Part shown: positions 8,068 to 16,310 of the stretch, one piece after another
Layout of the letters: each line of letters starts with the position of its first letter
Position numbering within the stretch: the stretch's first letter is position 1
Translations under genes and position numbers: made by a program
Notes under the pieces: model-generated
The model's database searches: none
Told to the model about the DNA's origin: nothing
What the model saw: only the letters and a program-made list of their open reading frames with translations
Origin: Candidatus Roseilinea sp.
Lineage (GTDB): Bacteria; Chloroflexota; Anaerolineae; J036; Brachytrichaceae
Direction: 5' to 3'
DNA length: 34,107 bases
Assembly: GCA_025055235.1 (NCBI GenBank)
Contig: JANWYN010000019.1
Coordinates: 1 to 34,107 of the forward strand

Positions 8068-8341
8068 TGCCATGCGTTGCGCGCGGATTCATCCGCTGCG
8101 CATATTGCGCAATGCCCTTGTTAGAAAATGCGCCCGGTGTAACTTGCTTGCGAGCGGTAGAATGCGTAGCGTTCGTCGCCCCCGGTCGCGCTGCATGGGC
8201 GGTGCAACCGGCATCGCCTCAACGAACTCCCCAACGTAGAAGCCACAGAAGCACGCTTGCCGCGTGCAGGTTTTGGCTGCCATGCACGACTCTATTGGCA
8301 AGCGACGATGCGCCGGCCAGAGCGACGCTGAGCACAACGAG

Positions 8342-10123
8342 ATGACAGGCCTCAACTCCATCCCACCATCCAAACGATCCGACGCCCTCGCCAGGGTTCA
8401 CGCCCTGTGCCGCGCTGTGTATGGCGACGCGCTCGGCGCGCAAGCCTACGAACGGTTGCGACAGGTCATCGAATCGTATCCGCCGGTGACGCCGAAGCAC
8501 CACGATGACCTCACGCAGCGCGACGCAATGCTCATCACGTATGGCGACCAGGTGCGCGAGCCCGGCCGGCCGCCTTTGCAGACGCTCAGTGATTTCTGCG
8601 CCCGGCATCTCGTCGGCGTGGTCAGCGCCGTGCACATCCTGCCGTTCTATCCCTACACCTCCGATGACGGCTTCTCGGTCGTGGACTATCGCGCCGTGAA
8701 CCCGGACTTGGGGACGTGGGAGGACGTCGCGCAGCTGGGCGGGCGTTTCCGGCTGATGTTCGACGCGGTGGTCAACCACATTTCGTCGAAGAGCGCGTGG
8801 TTCCAAGGCTACTTGCGCGGCGAGGAAAAGTATCGCGACTACTTCATTGCCGTGGAGGGCAATCCCGACCTCTCGCAAGTCGTGCGGCCACGCGCGCTGC
8901 CGCTGCTGACGACGTTCGACACCGCGCTGGGCCGGCGCGCCGTGTGGACCACCTTCAGCGACGACCAGATAGATTTGAACTACGCCAACCCCGACGTGTT
9001 GGCCGAGATCGTGGACTTGCTGCTGTGCTACGCGCAGCGCGGCGCGGACTTCATCCGGCTGGATGCGATCGCCTACCTATGGAAGGAGATCGGCACAAGC
9101 TGCATCCACCTGCCGAACACGCACCGCGTGGTGCAGATCTTCCGCGCGGCGCTGGACGCGGTCGCGCCGCACGTCCGGCTGATCACCGAGACCAACGTGC
9201 CGCACAGCGACAACATCTCTTACTTCGGCGATGGGTCGAACGAAGCACAGCTCGTCTACAACTTCGCGTTGCCGCCGTTGACGCTGCACACGCTGCAGAC
9301 CGGCGATGCGCGCACGCTCTCGCAGTGGGCGAGCACGTTGTCCTTGCCGTCGAAGCGAACGACGTTCTTCAACTTCCTGGCGTCGCACGACGGCATCGGA
9401 CTGAACCCGGCGCGCGGTATTTTGAGCAACCGCGAAGTGGACGCGCTGGTCGAGCGGACGCTGGCCGTGGGTGGCTTCATCAATTACAAGCACAACAGTG
9501 ACGGCTCGCGCAGCCCGTACGAGATGAACGTCAACTACTTCGACGCGCTCAGCTTTGATGCGCCGAAGCTGAGCCTGTCGAAGCTGAGCGCGTCGAGCGA
9601 GGAGGAGACGGCCGATCGCTTCGTCGCGGCACACGCGATCATGTTTGCGATGATCGGAATGCCGGGCATCTACTTTCACAGCTTGTTCGGATCGCGCGGC
9701 TGGCCGGAAGGCGTGCAGCAACTCGGCTACAACCGCGCCATCAACCGGCAAAAGCTCGACCGCAACGCGCTGGAACGAGAGCTGGCCGATAACAACTCGC
9801 GGCGCGCGCGCATCTTCGCCCGGTTGGCGCATCTGCTGCGCGTGCGCGCCGGCCACGCCGCCTTTCACCCCTTCGGCGAGCAGCAGGTGATCGAGTGCGG
9901 GCCGGCGGTGTTCGCGTTGCTGCGCGTTTCGCCCGACGACCGGTCGCGCGTCCTGTGCTTGGTGAACGTCTCGGCGGAAGAGCAGCTCGTGCAACCGCCG
10001 TGGCGCGCGCTGCTGGGCACGAACAACGCGGTGCGCGACCTGCTTAGCGGCGCACGCCTGAACGTGCACGGGCCGTCGCTCGAACTCGATCCCTACGAAG
10101 TGCGCTGGCTATCCGCGCCTTGA
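8342..10123 (+). CDS. GH13 sugar phosphorylase (sucrose / glucosylglycerate phosphorylase-like)
   Basis: A GH13 subfamily 18-type enzyme of about 593 residues that should split an alpha-glucoside with phosphate to give glucose 1-phosphate. Visible motifs are the TIM-barrel start VSAVHILPFYPYTSDDGFSV, region I DAVVNHIS, the nucleophile Asp in DFIRLDAIAYLWKE, the acid/base Glu in LITETNVPH and the stabilising Asp in FLASHDGIGLNP. The stretch EIGTSCIHLPNTH is more like the glucosylglycerate or sucrose-6-phosphate phosphorylase branch than classic sucrose phosphorylase, but the acceptor cannot be fixed by eye. The frame is open from a GTG at 8264, with ATGs at 8282 and 8342; I use 8342 because conserved sequence starts soon after. 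The following glycosyltransferase overlaps its stop codon. Confidence 0.9.
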   Translation: MTGLNSIPPSKRSDALARVHALCRAVYGDALGAQAYERLRQVIESYPPVTPKHHDDLTQRDAMLITYGDQVREPGRPPLQTLSDFCARHLVGVVSAVHILPFYPYTSDDGFSVVDYRAVNPDLGTWEDVAQLGGRFRLMFDAVVNHISSKSAWFQGYLRGEEKYRDYFIAVEGNPDLSQVVRPRALPLLTTFDTALGRRAVWTTFSDDQIDLNYANPDVLAEIVDLLLCYAQRGADFIRLDAIAYLWKEIGTSCIHLPNTHRVVQIFRAALDAVAPHVRLITETNVPHSDNISYFGDGSNEAQLVYNFALPPLTLHTLQTGDARTLSQWASTLSLPSKRTTFFNFLASHDGIGLNPARGILSNREVDALVERTLAVGGFINYKHNSDGSRSPYEMNVNYFDALSFDAPKLSLSKLSASSEEETADRFVAAHAIMFAMIGMPGIYFHSLFGSRGWPEGVQQLGYNRAINRQKLDRNALERELADNNSRRARIFARLAHLLRVRAGHAAFHPFGEQQVIECGPAVFALLRVSPDDRSRVLCLVNVSAEEQLVQPPWRALLGTNNAVRDLLSGARLNVHGPSLELDPYEVRWLSAP

Positions 10124-10176
10124 TGCGTTGTGCGCGTCACGGTCGTCCTTTGTCATCCTTCGACTTAGTTAACGCT

Positions 10177-11508
10177 ATGCACCACTCATCTTCTCATCGC
10201 ATCGGTTTCATCTCCACGCGCTTCGCCGGCACCGACGGCGTCTCGCTCGAAACGTCCAAATGGGCACACGTGCTGGAAGAGATGGGCCACGTGTGCTATT
10301 ACTTCGCCGGCCAGTGCGACCGGCCGCCGGAACGCAGCCGCGTCGTGCCCGAGGCGTTCTATCGCCATCCGATCATTGACGAGATCAACAAGATCGCCTA
10401 CCAGGGCGACTGGCCGAGCCAGCCGCATCCTGAAATCGCCGGCTTGTTCAAAGATCACTTCTCGATCTACACTCGGCCGCCCAGCGTGTCGCGGCGCGTG
10501 CAGGAACTCAAAGACTACTTCAAGCAGCATCTCTACGACTTCGTGCGCGACTTCGAGCTGGAGCTGCTGATCGTCGAGAACGCGCTCGCCATCCCGCTCA
10601 ACCTGCCGCTCGGCTTGGCCATCACCGAGCTGATCGCCGAGACCGGCTTTCCCACCATCGCGCACCACCATGACTTCGCCTGGGAGCGCCAGCGCTTTAT
10701 CGTGAATAGCGTGGGCGACTACATCGCGGCGGCCTTCCCGCCGCGCTTGCCCTCCATCCGGCACGTGGTGATCAACTCGATACAAGCCGGCGAACTGGGC
10801 CGGCGCGCCGGCGTGACCTCGCGCATCATCCCGAACGTGATGGACTTCGACCATCCGCCGGAGATCGGCAACGGCTACACCGACACGCTGCGCGCCGATT
10901 TGGGCTTTCGCGACGGCGAATACTTCTTCTTGCAGCCGACGCGCATCATCCAGCGCAAGGGCATCGAACACGCCATCGAACTGACGAAACGCATCGGCCT
11001 GCCGGCCAAGCTGGTGATCTCGCATGCTTCCGGCGACGAAGGCACGGAGTACGAGCGCCGCGTGCGCGAATACGCCGCCCTGTTGGGCGTGAACGTGTGC
11101 TTTGAGGCCGACATCATCGGCGAGCATCGCGGCCTCACGCCCGACGGTCGCAAGATCTACTCGCTGGCCGACCTCTACCCGCACGCTGATCTGGTCACCT
11201 ACCCATCGGCCATCGAGGGCTTCGGCAACGCCTTCCTGGAAGCGTTGTACTTCCGCCGGCCGATCCTGGTGAACAACTACTCGATCTACGAAGTGGACAT
11301 CAAACCCAAGGGCTTCAAGGTGATCGAATTCGACGGCTTTATCTCCGAATCCACGCTGCACCAGGTGCGCCAGATCCTGTTCGACGAGGCGCTGGTGGAA
11401 GAGTGGGCCGAGCACAACTACCGGCTGGCGCAGCGCTACTTCTCCTTCTCCGTGTTGCGCTTGCGCCTGGAAGCGCTGCTTGCCGACTGCTTCGGCTACC
11501 AGGTGTAG
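10177..11508 (+). CDS. GT4-type glycosyltransferase
   Basis: A retaining group 1 glycosyltransferase of about 443 residues with a GT-B fold. The C-terminal donor domain shows FLQPTRIIQRKGIEHAIEL and the EX7E motif as EGFGNAFLE, followed by ALYFRRPILVNNYSIY. The N-terminal acceptor domain begins IGFISTRFAGTDGVSLE and has AHHHDFAWERQRF. Position next to a sugar phosphorylase suggests work on the same glucoside, perhaps a sucrose- or glucosylglycerate-type compatible solute; that is inference. I start at the ATG at 10177, where homology begins. An ATG at 10123, overlapping the phosphorylase stop as TGATG, would add 18 low-complexity residues and would couple translation of the two genes. Confidence 0.88.
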   Translation: MHHSSSHRIGFISTRFAGTDGVSLETSKWAHVLEEMGHVCYYFAGQCDRPPERSRVVPEAFYRHPIIDEINKIAYQGDWPSQPHPEIAGLFKDHFSIYTRPPSVSRRVQELKDYFKQHLYDFVRDFELELLIVENALAIPLNLPLGLAITELIAETGFPTIAHHHDFAWERQRFIVNSVGDYIAAAFPPRLPSIRHVVINSIQAGELGRRAGVTSRIIPNVMDFDHPPEIGNGYTDTLRADLGFRDGEYFFLQPTRIIQRKGIEHAIELTKRIGLPAKLVISHASGDEGTEYERRVREYAALLGVNVCFEADIIGEHRGLTPDGRKIYSLADLYPHADLVTYPSAIEGFGNAFLEALYFRRPILVNNYSIYEVDIKPKGFKVIEFDGFISESTLHQVRQILFDEALVEEWAEHNYRLAQRYFSFSVLRLRLEALLADCFGYQV

Positions 11509-11547
11509 CCGGCGCTCGCTCGGCACGAAGCACGCGGGTGGGTTCTC

Positions 11548-11553
11548 TATAAT
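11548..11553 (+). promoter_or_regulatory. Consensus -10 (TATAAT) giving a leaderless alaX-like mRNA
   Basis: A perfect TATAAT ends 7 nt before the ATG at 11561, so transcription would begin at or next to the start codon. No SD is present. No clear -35 stands upstream. Confidence 0.65.
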
Positions 11554-11560
11554 CGCGCCG

Positions 11561-12820
11561 ATGGCCCTTCGCCTCTACCGCACCGATGCCTACCTGACCT
11601 CGTTCACGGCGCGAGTTGCCGCCTGCGTGACGCACAAGGGCACGCCGGCGCTCGTCCTCGACCAGACGGCGTTCTACCCCGAAGCCGGCGGCCAGCCGCA
11701 CGACACCGGGACGATCGCCCACGCGCGCGTCATGAACGTGGTCGAGGACGCGAATGGAGAAATCTTGCACGTCTTGGAGAGCGGCGCTTCCGATGGCCTG
11801 CAGCCCGGCGACGAGGTGCAGTGCAGCATAGATTGGGCGCGCCGCTTCGACCACATGCAGCAGCACAGCGGGCAGCATGTGCTGTCTCAGGCGTTCATCC
11901 GCGTCGCCGGCCTGGATACCATCGCGATTCACATCGGCCAGAGCGATTGCACGATTGACCTGCCGGCGCCGGCGCTGCCGACCAATGCGATCGAGCGTGC
12001 CGAACGCGAAGCTAACGCCATCGTGATGGAAGACCGGCCGATCCTCGCCTACGAGGTGAGCGACGCCGACCTGCCGGCGATCCCGCTTCGACGCCCGCCC
12101 AAGGTCAGCGGCGCGATTCGCATCGTCGAGGTGAAGGATTACGACTGGTCGGCGTGCGGCGGCACGCACGTGCGCAACACGGCGCAGATCGGCCTGATCA
12201 AGATCATCAAGGCCGAGAAGCGCGGCGCGGAGACGCGGATCACCTTTCGCTGCGGCGGCCGGGCGTTTGACGACTATGCGCGCCTCAGCGCTGCGACCGG
12301 CCGCCTAATGGAGGCGCTGAGCGCCGGCCGCTACGACGTGGAGCAGGCCGTGCAGAAGCTGATCGCCGAGGCGCGCGCCGATCGCAAAGCGCTGCAAGAC
12401 GCCCAAGCGCGCCTGATCGCCTACGAAGCGGCTGAATTGCTCGCCGGCGCCGCGCATGAGGGTGAGCAACTCTGGGTAACGCAGGCATTTGCCGGGCGTG
12501 ACCCATCCGAGCTGCGCGCGCTGGCCAAGCAGCTCACCGGCACATCGCGTGTTGTGGTGCTGCTCGGCGCGTCGGGCGACAAGGCGCAATTGATCTTTGC
12601 GCGCGCGCAAGATGCAACCGGCGATATGGCCGCGGCGCTGCGCTGCGCCTTGGCTGTGCTCTCGCCTGACGGCGCGGCGAAGGGCGGCGGCGCGCCGGCG
12701 TTCGCGCAAGGCGGCGGCGTTACTGCCGATTTGGCGCGGGTGCAGGCAGCCATCGCCGCAGCGCGCGCATGGCTGTGTGATCAGCCGCGCACCACCTCGG
12801 TCAGCGCCGACAAGTCCTGA
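11561..12820 (+). CDS. AlaX-type alanyl-tRNA editing protein (long form, DHHA1 domain)
   Basis: A free-standing relative of the alanyl-tRNA synthetase editing domain, about 419 residues. It should hydrolyse Ser- or Gly-tRNA(Ala) made in error. The N-terminal part resembles the AlaRS second-additional domain (DQTAFYPEAGGQPHDTG). The zinc site is complete: His102 and His106 in MQQHSGQHVLSQ, and Cys200 and His204 in CGGTHV. The C-terminal third is a DHHA1-like domain with a glycine-rich GGGAPAFAQGGG end. This is the long AlaX architecture. The ATG at 11561 starts the conserved sequence and has TATAAT just upstream. Its last 40 bp overlap the end of the convergent dehydrogenase gene. Confidence 0.9.
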   Translation: MALRLYRTDAYLTSFTARVAACVTHKGTPALVLDQTAFYPEAGGQPHDTGTIAHARVMNVVEDANGEILHVLESGASDGLQPGDEVQCSIDWARRFDHMQQHSGQHVLSQAFIRVAGLDTIAIHIGQSDCTIDLPAPALPTNAIERAEREANAIVMEDRPILAYEVSDADLPAIPLRRPPKVSGAIRIVEVKDYDWSACGGTHVRNTAQIGLIKIIKAEKRGAETRITFRCGGRAFDDYARLSAATGRLMEALSAGRYDVEQAVQKLIAEARADRKALQDAQARLIAYEAAELLAGAAHEGEQLWVTQAFAGRDPSELRALAKQLTGTSRVVVLLGASGDKAQLIFARAQDATGDMAAALRCALAVLSPDGAAKGGGAPAFAQGGGVTADLARVQAAIAAARAWLCDQPRTTSVSADKS

Positions 12821-13647
12821 TCGCCCAAGCCGCGCTGCATCGCTATGCGCAACAGCTCGCGCGTGAGCGCGCCGGTCGGGACGGCCACGCCCAACTCGTC
12901 GGCCAAACGCAGCGCGTAGGTCACGTCCTTGTGCATCCAGCGCAACGCGAAGTGCGTGTCGGTGTGGTCGCGCTTGGCCACATGGTCGAGCTTCATCTTG
13001 ACCACCGGGCTGCTGGCTGCGCCAATGCTGAGCGCCTGCATCACGACGTTCGGATCGAGGCCGGCTTTGTCGGCCATCGCCACGCCCTCGCCCAGCGCTG
13101 CGATGTGGACGGCGGCCATCATGTTGTTGATCAGCTTGAAGATGGCGCCGCTGGCCGGTGGGCCGAGGTGCAGGATGTTCGCGCTGCAACACGCCAGCAC
13201 CGGCCGCACGCGCGCGAGCACGTCGGGGTGTGCGCCGACCAGGAAGGTCAGCGTGCCGTTGGCGGCGGCGACTTTGCTGCCGGTGACCGGCGCGTCCACG
13301 AACGCCAGCCCGCGCCCCTGGGCGAGCTGGTGCAGCGCGCGCACCCATTCGACTGAGAGCGTGCTTGCTTCGACACCGATGGCGTCCGCGCGCATCGCGT
13401 TCAGCGCGCCGCGGTCGCCCAGCCACATAGCGCGCGAGGCCGTGTCGTCGCCGACCATGCTGATCACTACGTCGGCGTTCGCAGCCGCGTCGCGTGGGCT
13501 GTCGGCCCATTGGGCGCCGGCCTCCAGCAGCGGGCGCGCCTTCTCCGGGGTACGGTTGTACACGCGGACGGCATAGCCGGCTTTCAGCAGGTTGCGGGCG
13601 ATGCCGCTTCCCATGATGCCCAGCCCCAAAACAGCGATCTGTTGCAT
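12781..13647 (-). CDS. NAD(P)-dependent beta-hydroxyacid dehydrogenase (3-hydroxyisobutyrate dehydrogenase-like)
   Basis: A 288-residue oxidoreductase of the 3-hydroxyisobutyrate / 6-phosphogluconate dehydrogenase-like family. The Rossmann motif is at the N-terminus (IAVLGLGIMGSGIARNL, with NRTPEK suggesting NADP preference). The substrate-binding motif FVDAPVTGS is near residue 117, and the catalytic Lys171 is in GAIFKLINNMM. Which beta-hydroxyacid it oxidises cannot be told. The ATG at 13647 is chosen because GAAGGA precedes it and the Rossmann fold begins there; upstream in-frame sequence lies inside the divergent cca-like gene. It starts 31 bp from that gene and ends inside the alaX-like gene. 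Confidence 0.92.
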   Translation of the reverse strand: MQQIAVLGLGIMGSGIARNLLKAGYAVRVYNRTPEKARPLLEAGAQWADSPRDAAANADVVISMVGDDTASRAMWLGDRGALNAMRADAIGVEASTLSVEWVRALHQLAQGRGLAFVDAPVTGSKVAAANGTLTFLVGAHPDVLARVRPVLACCSANILHLGPPASGAIFKLINNMMAAVHIAALGEGVAMADKAGLDPNVVMQALSIGAASSPVVKMKLDHVAKRDHTDTHFALRWMHKDVTYALRLADELGVAVPTGALTRELLRIAMQRGLGDQDLSALTEVVRG

Positions 13648-13678
13648 TTTCAGTTCCTTCACCTGAGAATTGCGGAAG

Positions 13679-14944
13679 ATGATTGATCTTACATCGCTGC
13701 TCAAGCCGCAACAACGCTTCGTGTTCGACGCCATTCGCGATGCTGCGCGGGAGGCGGGCACGCCGGCCTATCTGGTGGGTGGCGCAGTGCGCGATTGGTT
13801 GTTGCAGTTGCCCGAGATTGACGATCTGGACTTCGTCGTTGAAGGCAGCGCCATCGCCCTCGCTGAATCGCTCCGTCAGCGCCACGGCGGCGAAGTGCAG
13901 GCATATCCCAAATTCGGCACGGCCACCTGGCACTTGAACGATGTAGTGGTGGATTTGGCCATGGCGCGGCGTGAGTCTTACCCCCGGCCGGCGGCGCTGC
14001 CGGTGGTCGAGCCGAGCGACCTGCCTACCGATCTGCTGCGGCGCGATTTCACCGTCAACGCCATGGCGATGCGCCTGGACGACTTCACGCTGATTGATCC
14101 ATTAGGCGGCCGGGACGATCTGCAGCGCGGCGTCATGCGCGTCATCCATGCGCGCAGCTTCATAGACGATCCGACGCGCATGTTGCGCGGCGCGCGCTAT
14201 GCTGCGCGGTTCAAGTTCGAGTTGGACGCCGAGACGCGCATGGCTCTGGAAGCCGGCCTGCCCTATGTGCGCGCGCTGACCGGCGAGCGCGTGAAGTATG
14301 ACCTGGAGCTGAACTTCGAGGATCGCGAGCCGGAAGGCGCGCTGATTTTGCTGCGCGAGTGGGGCGTCTTCGAGGCCGCCGGCATCCCTGTGCCGCCGGC
14401 GGACCAGTTGGCGCACCGCTTTCGCCAGGCGCGCGGGGTGTTGTGGTCCGGTGAGTGGCCAATCGAGACGCTGCACATGAGCGCGCGTGGTCTGCTGCAT
14501 GCGATCGGGTGGGGCGCGCTGACTTACAACATCGGCCAGCTCGGCATCGCCCGCTGGGTGGACTGGATCCCGTTCGAGCACCATGTGCGCGACGCGCTGA
14601 TTGACCTCGGCCCGCTGAGCAGCTTGTCGGCTGCGTCGTTCCGTGCCCGGCGCAGCCGGCTGTCGGAACTGCTCCACAACTTCAGCGGCCTATCGCTGTT
14701 CCTTGCCTACCTGTTCGAGACGAACAAGCTGAAGCGCGACGCCTTGCTGTGCGAGTGGAAGGACTGGCGCTGGGTGAAGCCGGTGACCACGGGCGAAGAT
14801 TTGCGGGCGCTTGGTCTGCCGCCCGGGCCGGCCTACGGCCGCATCCTCAGCCGGCTGCGCAAGGCGTGGCTGGACGACGAGGTGAAGTCCTACGCCGAAG
14901 AGCAGCGCCTGTTGCAGCAGTTGATCGAAGTGGAGGGAATGTGA
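13679..14944 (+). CDS. CCA tRNA nucleotidyltransferase / poly(A) polymerase family protein
   Basis: A class II nucleotidyltransferase of 421 residues that adds or repairs the 3' CCA of tRNAs, or possibly adds poly(A). The head domain has LVGGAVRDWLL followed by the metal-binding DxD as Asp49/Asp51 in DDLDFVVEG. LLRRDFTVNAMAM and DPTRMLRGARYAARF follow, which are the conserved neck motifs. The C-terminal 200 residues are less conserved. The gene directly precedes a tRNA-Glu whose CCA is not encoded, which supports the CCA-adding role by context. ATG 13679 is preferred over the TTG at 13670. The divergent dehydrogenase starts 31 bp away, so promoters must overlap. Confidence 0.9.
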   Translation: MIDLTSLLKPQQRFVFDAIRDAAREAGTPAYLVGGAVRDWLLQLPEIDDLDFVVEGSAIALAESLRQRHGGEVQAYPKFGTATWHLNDVVVDLAMARRESYPRPAALPVVEPSDLPTDLLRRDFTVNAMAMRLDDFTLIDPLGGRDDLQRGVMRVIHARSFIDDPTRMLRGARYAARFKFELDAETRMALEAGLPYVRALTGERVKYDLELNFEDREPEGALILLREWGVFEAAGIPVPPADQLAHRFRQARGVLWSGEWPIETLHMSARGLLHAIGWGALTYNIGQLGIARWVDWIPFEHHVRDALIDLGPLSSLSAASFRARRSRLSELLHNFSGLSLFLAYLFETNKLKRDALLCEWKDWRWVKPVTTGEDLRALGLPPGPAYGRILSRLRKAWLDDEVKSYAEEQRLLQQLIEVEGM

Positions 14945-14950
14945 TAACAT
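14921..14950 (+). promoter_or_regulatory. Candidate promoter for tRNA-Glu
   Basis: TTGATC (14921-14926) and TAACAT (14945-14950) are separated by 18 bp; the tRNA begins 10 bp after the -10. Both hexamers match consensus at 4 of 6 positions. They lie within the last codons of the cca-like gene, so read-through from that gene is an alternative. Confidence 0.45.
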
Positions 14951-14959
14951 TCGGGCTGC

Positions 14960-15032
14960 GGCCCCTTCGTCTAGTGGTCTAGGACGAAGCCCTCTCAAGG
15001 CTTAAACACGGGTTCGAGTCCCGTAGGGGTCA
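14960..15032 (+). tRNA. tRNA-Glu, anticodon CTC
   Basis: A full cloverleaf folds by eye. The acceptor arm is GGCCCCT with AGGGGTC (one G-U pair). The D arm is GTCT/GGAC with loop AGTGGTCTA. The anticodon stem is AAGCC/GGCTT with loop CTCTCAA, placing CTC at 14994-14996. The T arm is ACGGG/CCCGT with TTCGAGT. The discriminator is A at 15032. CCA is not encoded, so the product needs the CCA-adding enzyme, a likely candidate for which is encoded just upstream. Confidence 0.96.
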
Positions 15033-15039
15033 TGCAGTG

Positions 15040-15079
15040 AGGAACCAGGCTTCTCGAAGAAGCCTGGTTCCTTGTTTTT
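15040..15079 (+). terminator. Strong intrinsic terminator after tRNA-Glu
   Basis: AGGAACCAGGCTTCT (15040-15054) pairs perfectly with AGAAGCCTGGTTCCT (15058-15072) around a 3-nt loop. TGTTTTT follows directly. The 15-bp stem is the strongest terminator in the window. Confidence 0.95.
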
Positions 15080-15162
15080 ACTCGTCACAACTACCCAACC
15101 GGCGAGTTAAAGGCTGCCCGGCTTTCCGTTGCTCGCTTCGCGCGCGCGATGTAGCGTCCGGG

Positions 15163-15168
15163 TATAGT
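15163..15168 (+). promoter_or_regulatory. Possible -10 element of the universal stress protein gene
   Basis: TATAGT lies 51 bp before the ATG at 15220 and would give a leader of about 45 nt with a GAGGTGAG SD. No good -35 is seen. Confidence 0.4.
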
Positions 15169-15219
15169 CCGTGGGCAACAGTTCGCCGCGCGAACATGAG
15201 CGCAGCAGGTGAGGTGAGC

Positions 15220-16278
15220 ATGTACAAGAAGATCCTCGTGCCCCTCGATGGTTCGGCGCTGTCGAGCGCAGTGTTGCCTCGCGTGCGCCCAATCGCTGAG
15301 TGTGCCGGTGCACAGGTCGTGTTGTTGCGCGTCGTTCCGGAGATCGGCATGCGCATCGGTGTGCCGGCGCCGCCGGCCGACGCGCAGCTTGCGGAGCAGC
15401 CGGGTGCCCCTCCGCTTCAGGCAGTTCCCCTCGAGATCGCGCAGTATGAATCCGCCGCGCGCGCGTATCTGAATCACGTCGCAGCCGAATTGTCTGCGGC
15501 CGGCATCGCGACGCGCACTCGAGTTGTGACCGGCCCGGTCACCGATGGGATTCTGGATGTCGCCAACGAAGAAGGTGTGGATTTGATCGCCATGTCCACA
15601 CACGGCCGGGGCGGGCTGGGCCGCTTCCTTTTGGGTAGCATTGCCGGTCAAGTCGTCCACTACGCCAAAGCGCCGGTCTTGCTCGTGCGCGCGACGGCAG
15701 ATGAACAAGCGCCTGCAGCGTGCAGTTATCGGAAGATCCTCGTGCCGCTCGATGGCTCGGCGTTCTCACATGCAGTGTTGCCTCATGCGCGCCAGGTCGC
15801 GACGTGCCTCGGAGCGCAGGTAATCTTGCTGCAGGCGATCCCGGAGCCCGAGCCGGAGGCGAGCGAAGCGCACTGGATGCTCACGTTCGGCGGACCAGCG
15901 TCCATCGGCGAGGTGCCCGGCGAAGGCGGCCTGCGCCCCGGCATGGATCCATCGGCGCAAAACCAATGGGCCGAGTCCATCCGCGCCGAACTGGTCAGGC
16001 GCACTGAGCGCGAGATGGAAGCGGCGCAGAGCAATCTCAATGCTGCTGCGTCGGTCTTCAAATCGGCAGGCCTGCCGGTCGAGACGATGATTCAGGTTGG
16101 CCGGCCTGCCGAGGTGATCCTGGACGCAGCAACAGCGAATGCCGCGGACATGATTGCGATGGCGACGCACGGTCGCAGCGGCATCCAGCGCCTCTTGCTC
16201 GGCAGCGTGGCCGATCGCATCGTGCGTCATGCGCATGTGCCGGTGTTGCTGGTGCGGCCGGAGTCTGCAAGTGAGTGA
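15220..16278 (+). CDS. Universal stress protein with two tandem UspA domains
   Basis: A cytoplasmic stress protein of 352 residues made of two UspA domains of roughly equal size. Both begin with the same strand (KKILVPLDGSALSSAVLP and RKILVPLDGSAFSHAVLP). Both end with the ATP-binding motif G-2X-G-9X-G-S: THGRGGLGRFLLGS in domain 1 and THGRSGIQRLLLGS in domain 2, each followed by PVLLVR. Both domains therefore look ATP-binding. The ATG at 15220 is preceded by GAGGTGAG (15211-15218). An in-frame upstream ATG at 15196 lacks such a site. The gene stands alone after a strong terminator and converges with the LRR lipoprotein gene, 32 bp away. Confidence 0.93.
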   Translation: MYKKILVPLDGSALSSAVLPRVRPIAECAGAQVVLLRVVPEIGMRIGVPAPPADAQLAEQPGAPPLQAVPLEIAQYESAARAYLNHVAAELSAAGIATRTRVVTGPVTDGILDVANEEGVDLIAMSTHGRGGLGRFLLGSIAGQVVHYAKAPVLLVRATADEQAPAACSYRKILVPLDGSAFSHAVLPHARQVATCLGAQVILLQAIPEPEPEASEAHWMLTFGGPASIGEVPGEGGLRPGMDPSAQNQWAESIRAELVRRTEREMEAAQSNLNAAASVFKSAGLPVETMIQVGRPAEVILDAATANAADMIAMATHGRSGIQRLLLGSVADRIVRHAHVPVLLVRPESASE

Positions 16279-16310
16279 GCAGACGCCCGGTCTCGACTTA
16301 CATACCTGAT

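Noticed and set aside
9077..10069. 330-codon minus-strand open frame
   Set aside because: Lies wholly antisense to the phosphorylase gene and has Arg/Gln/His-rich composition.
10186..11526. 446-codon minus-strand open frame
   Set aside because: Lies antisense to the GT4 gene, has unusual His/Val-rich composition and no domain.
12305..13933. 542-codon minus-strand open frame
   Set aside because: It is antisense to parts of three genes with recognised domains and is Arg/Gly/Ala-rich with no motif; a by-product of high GC.
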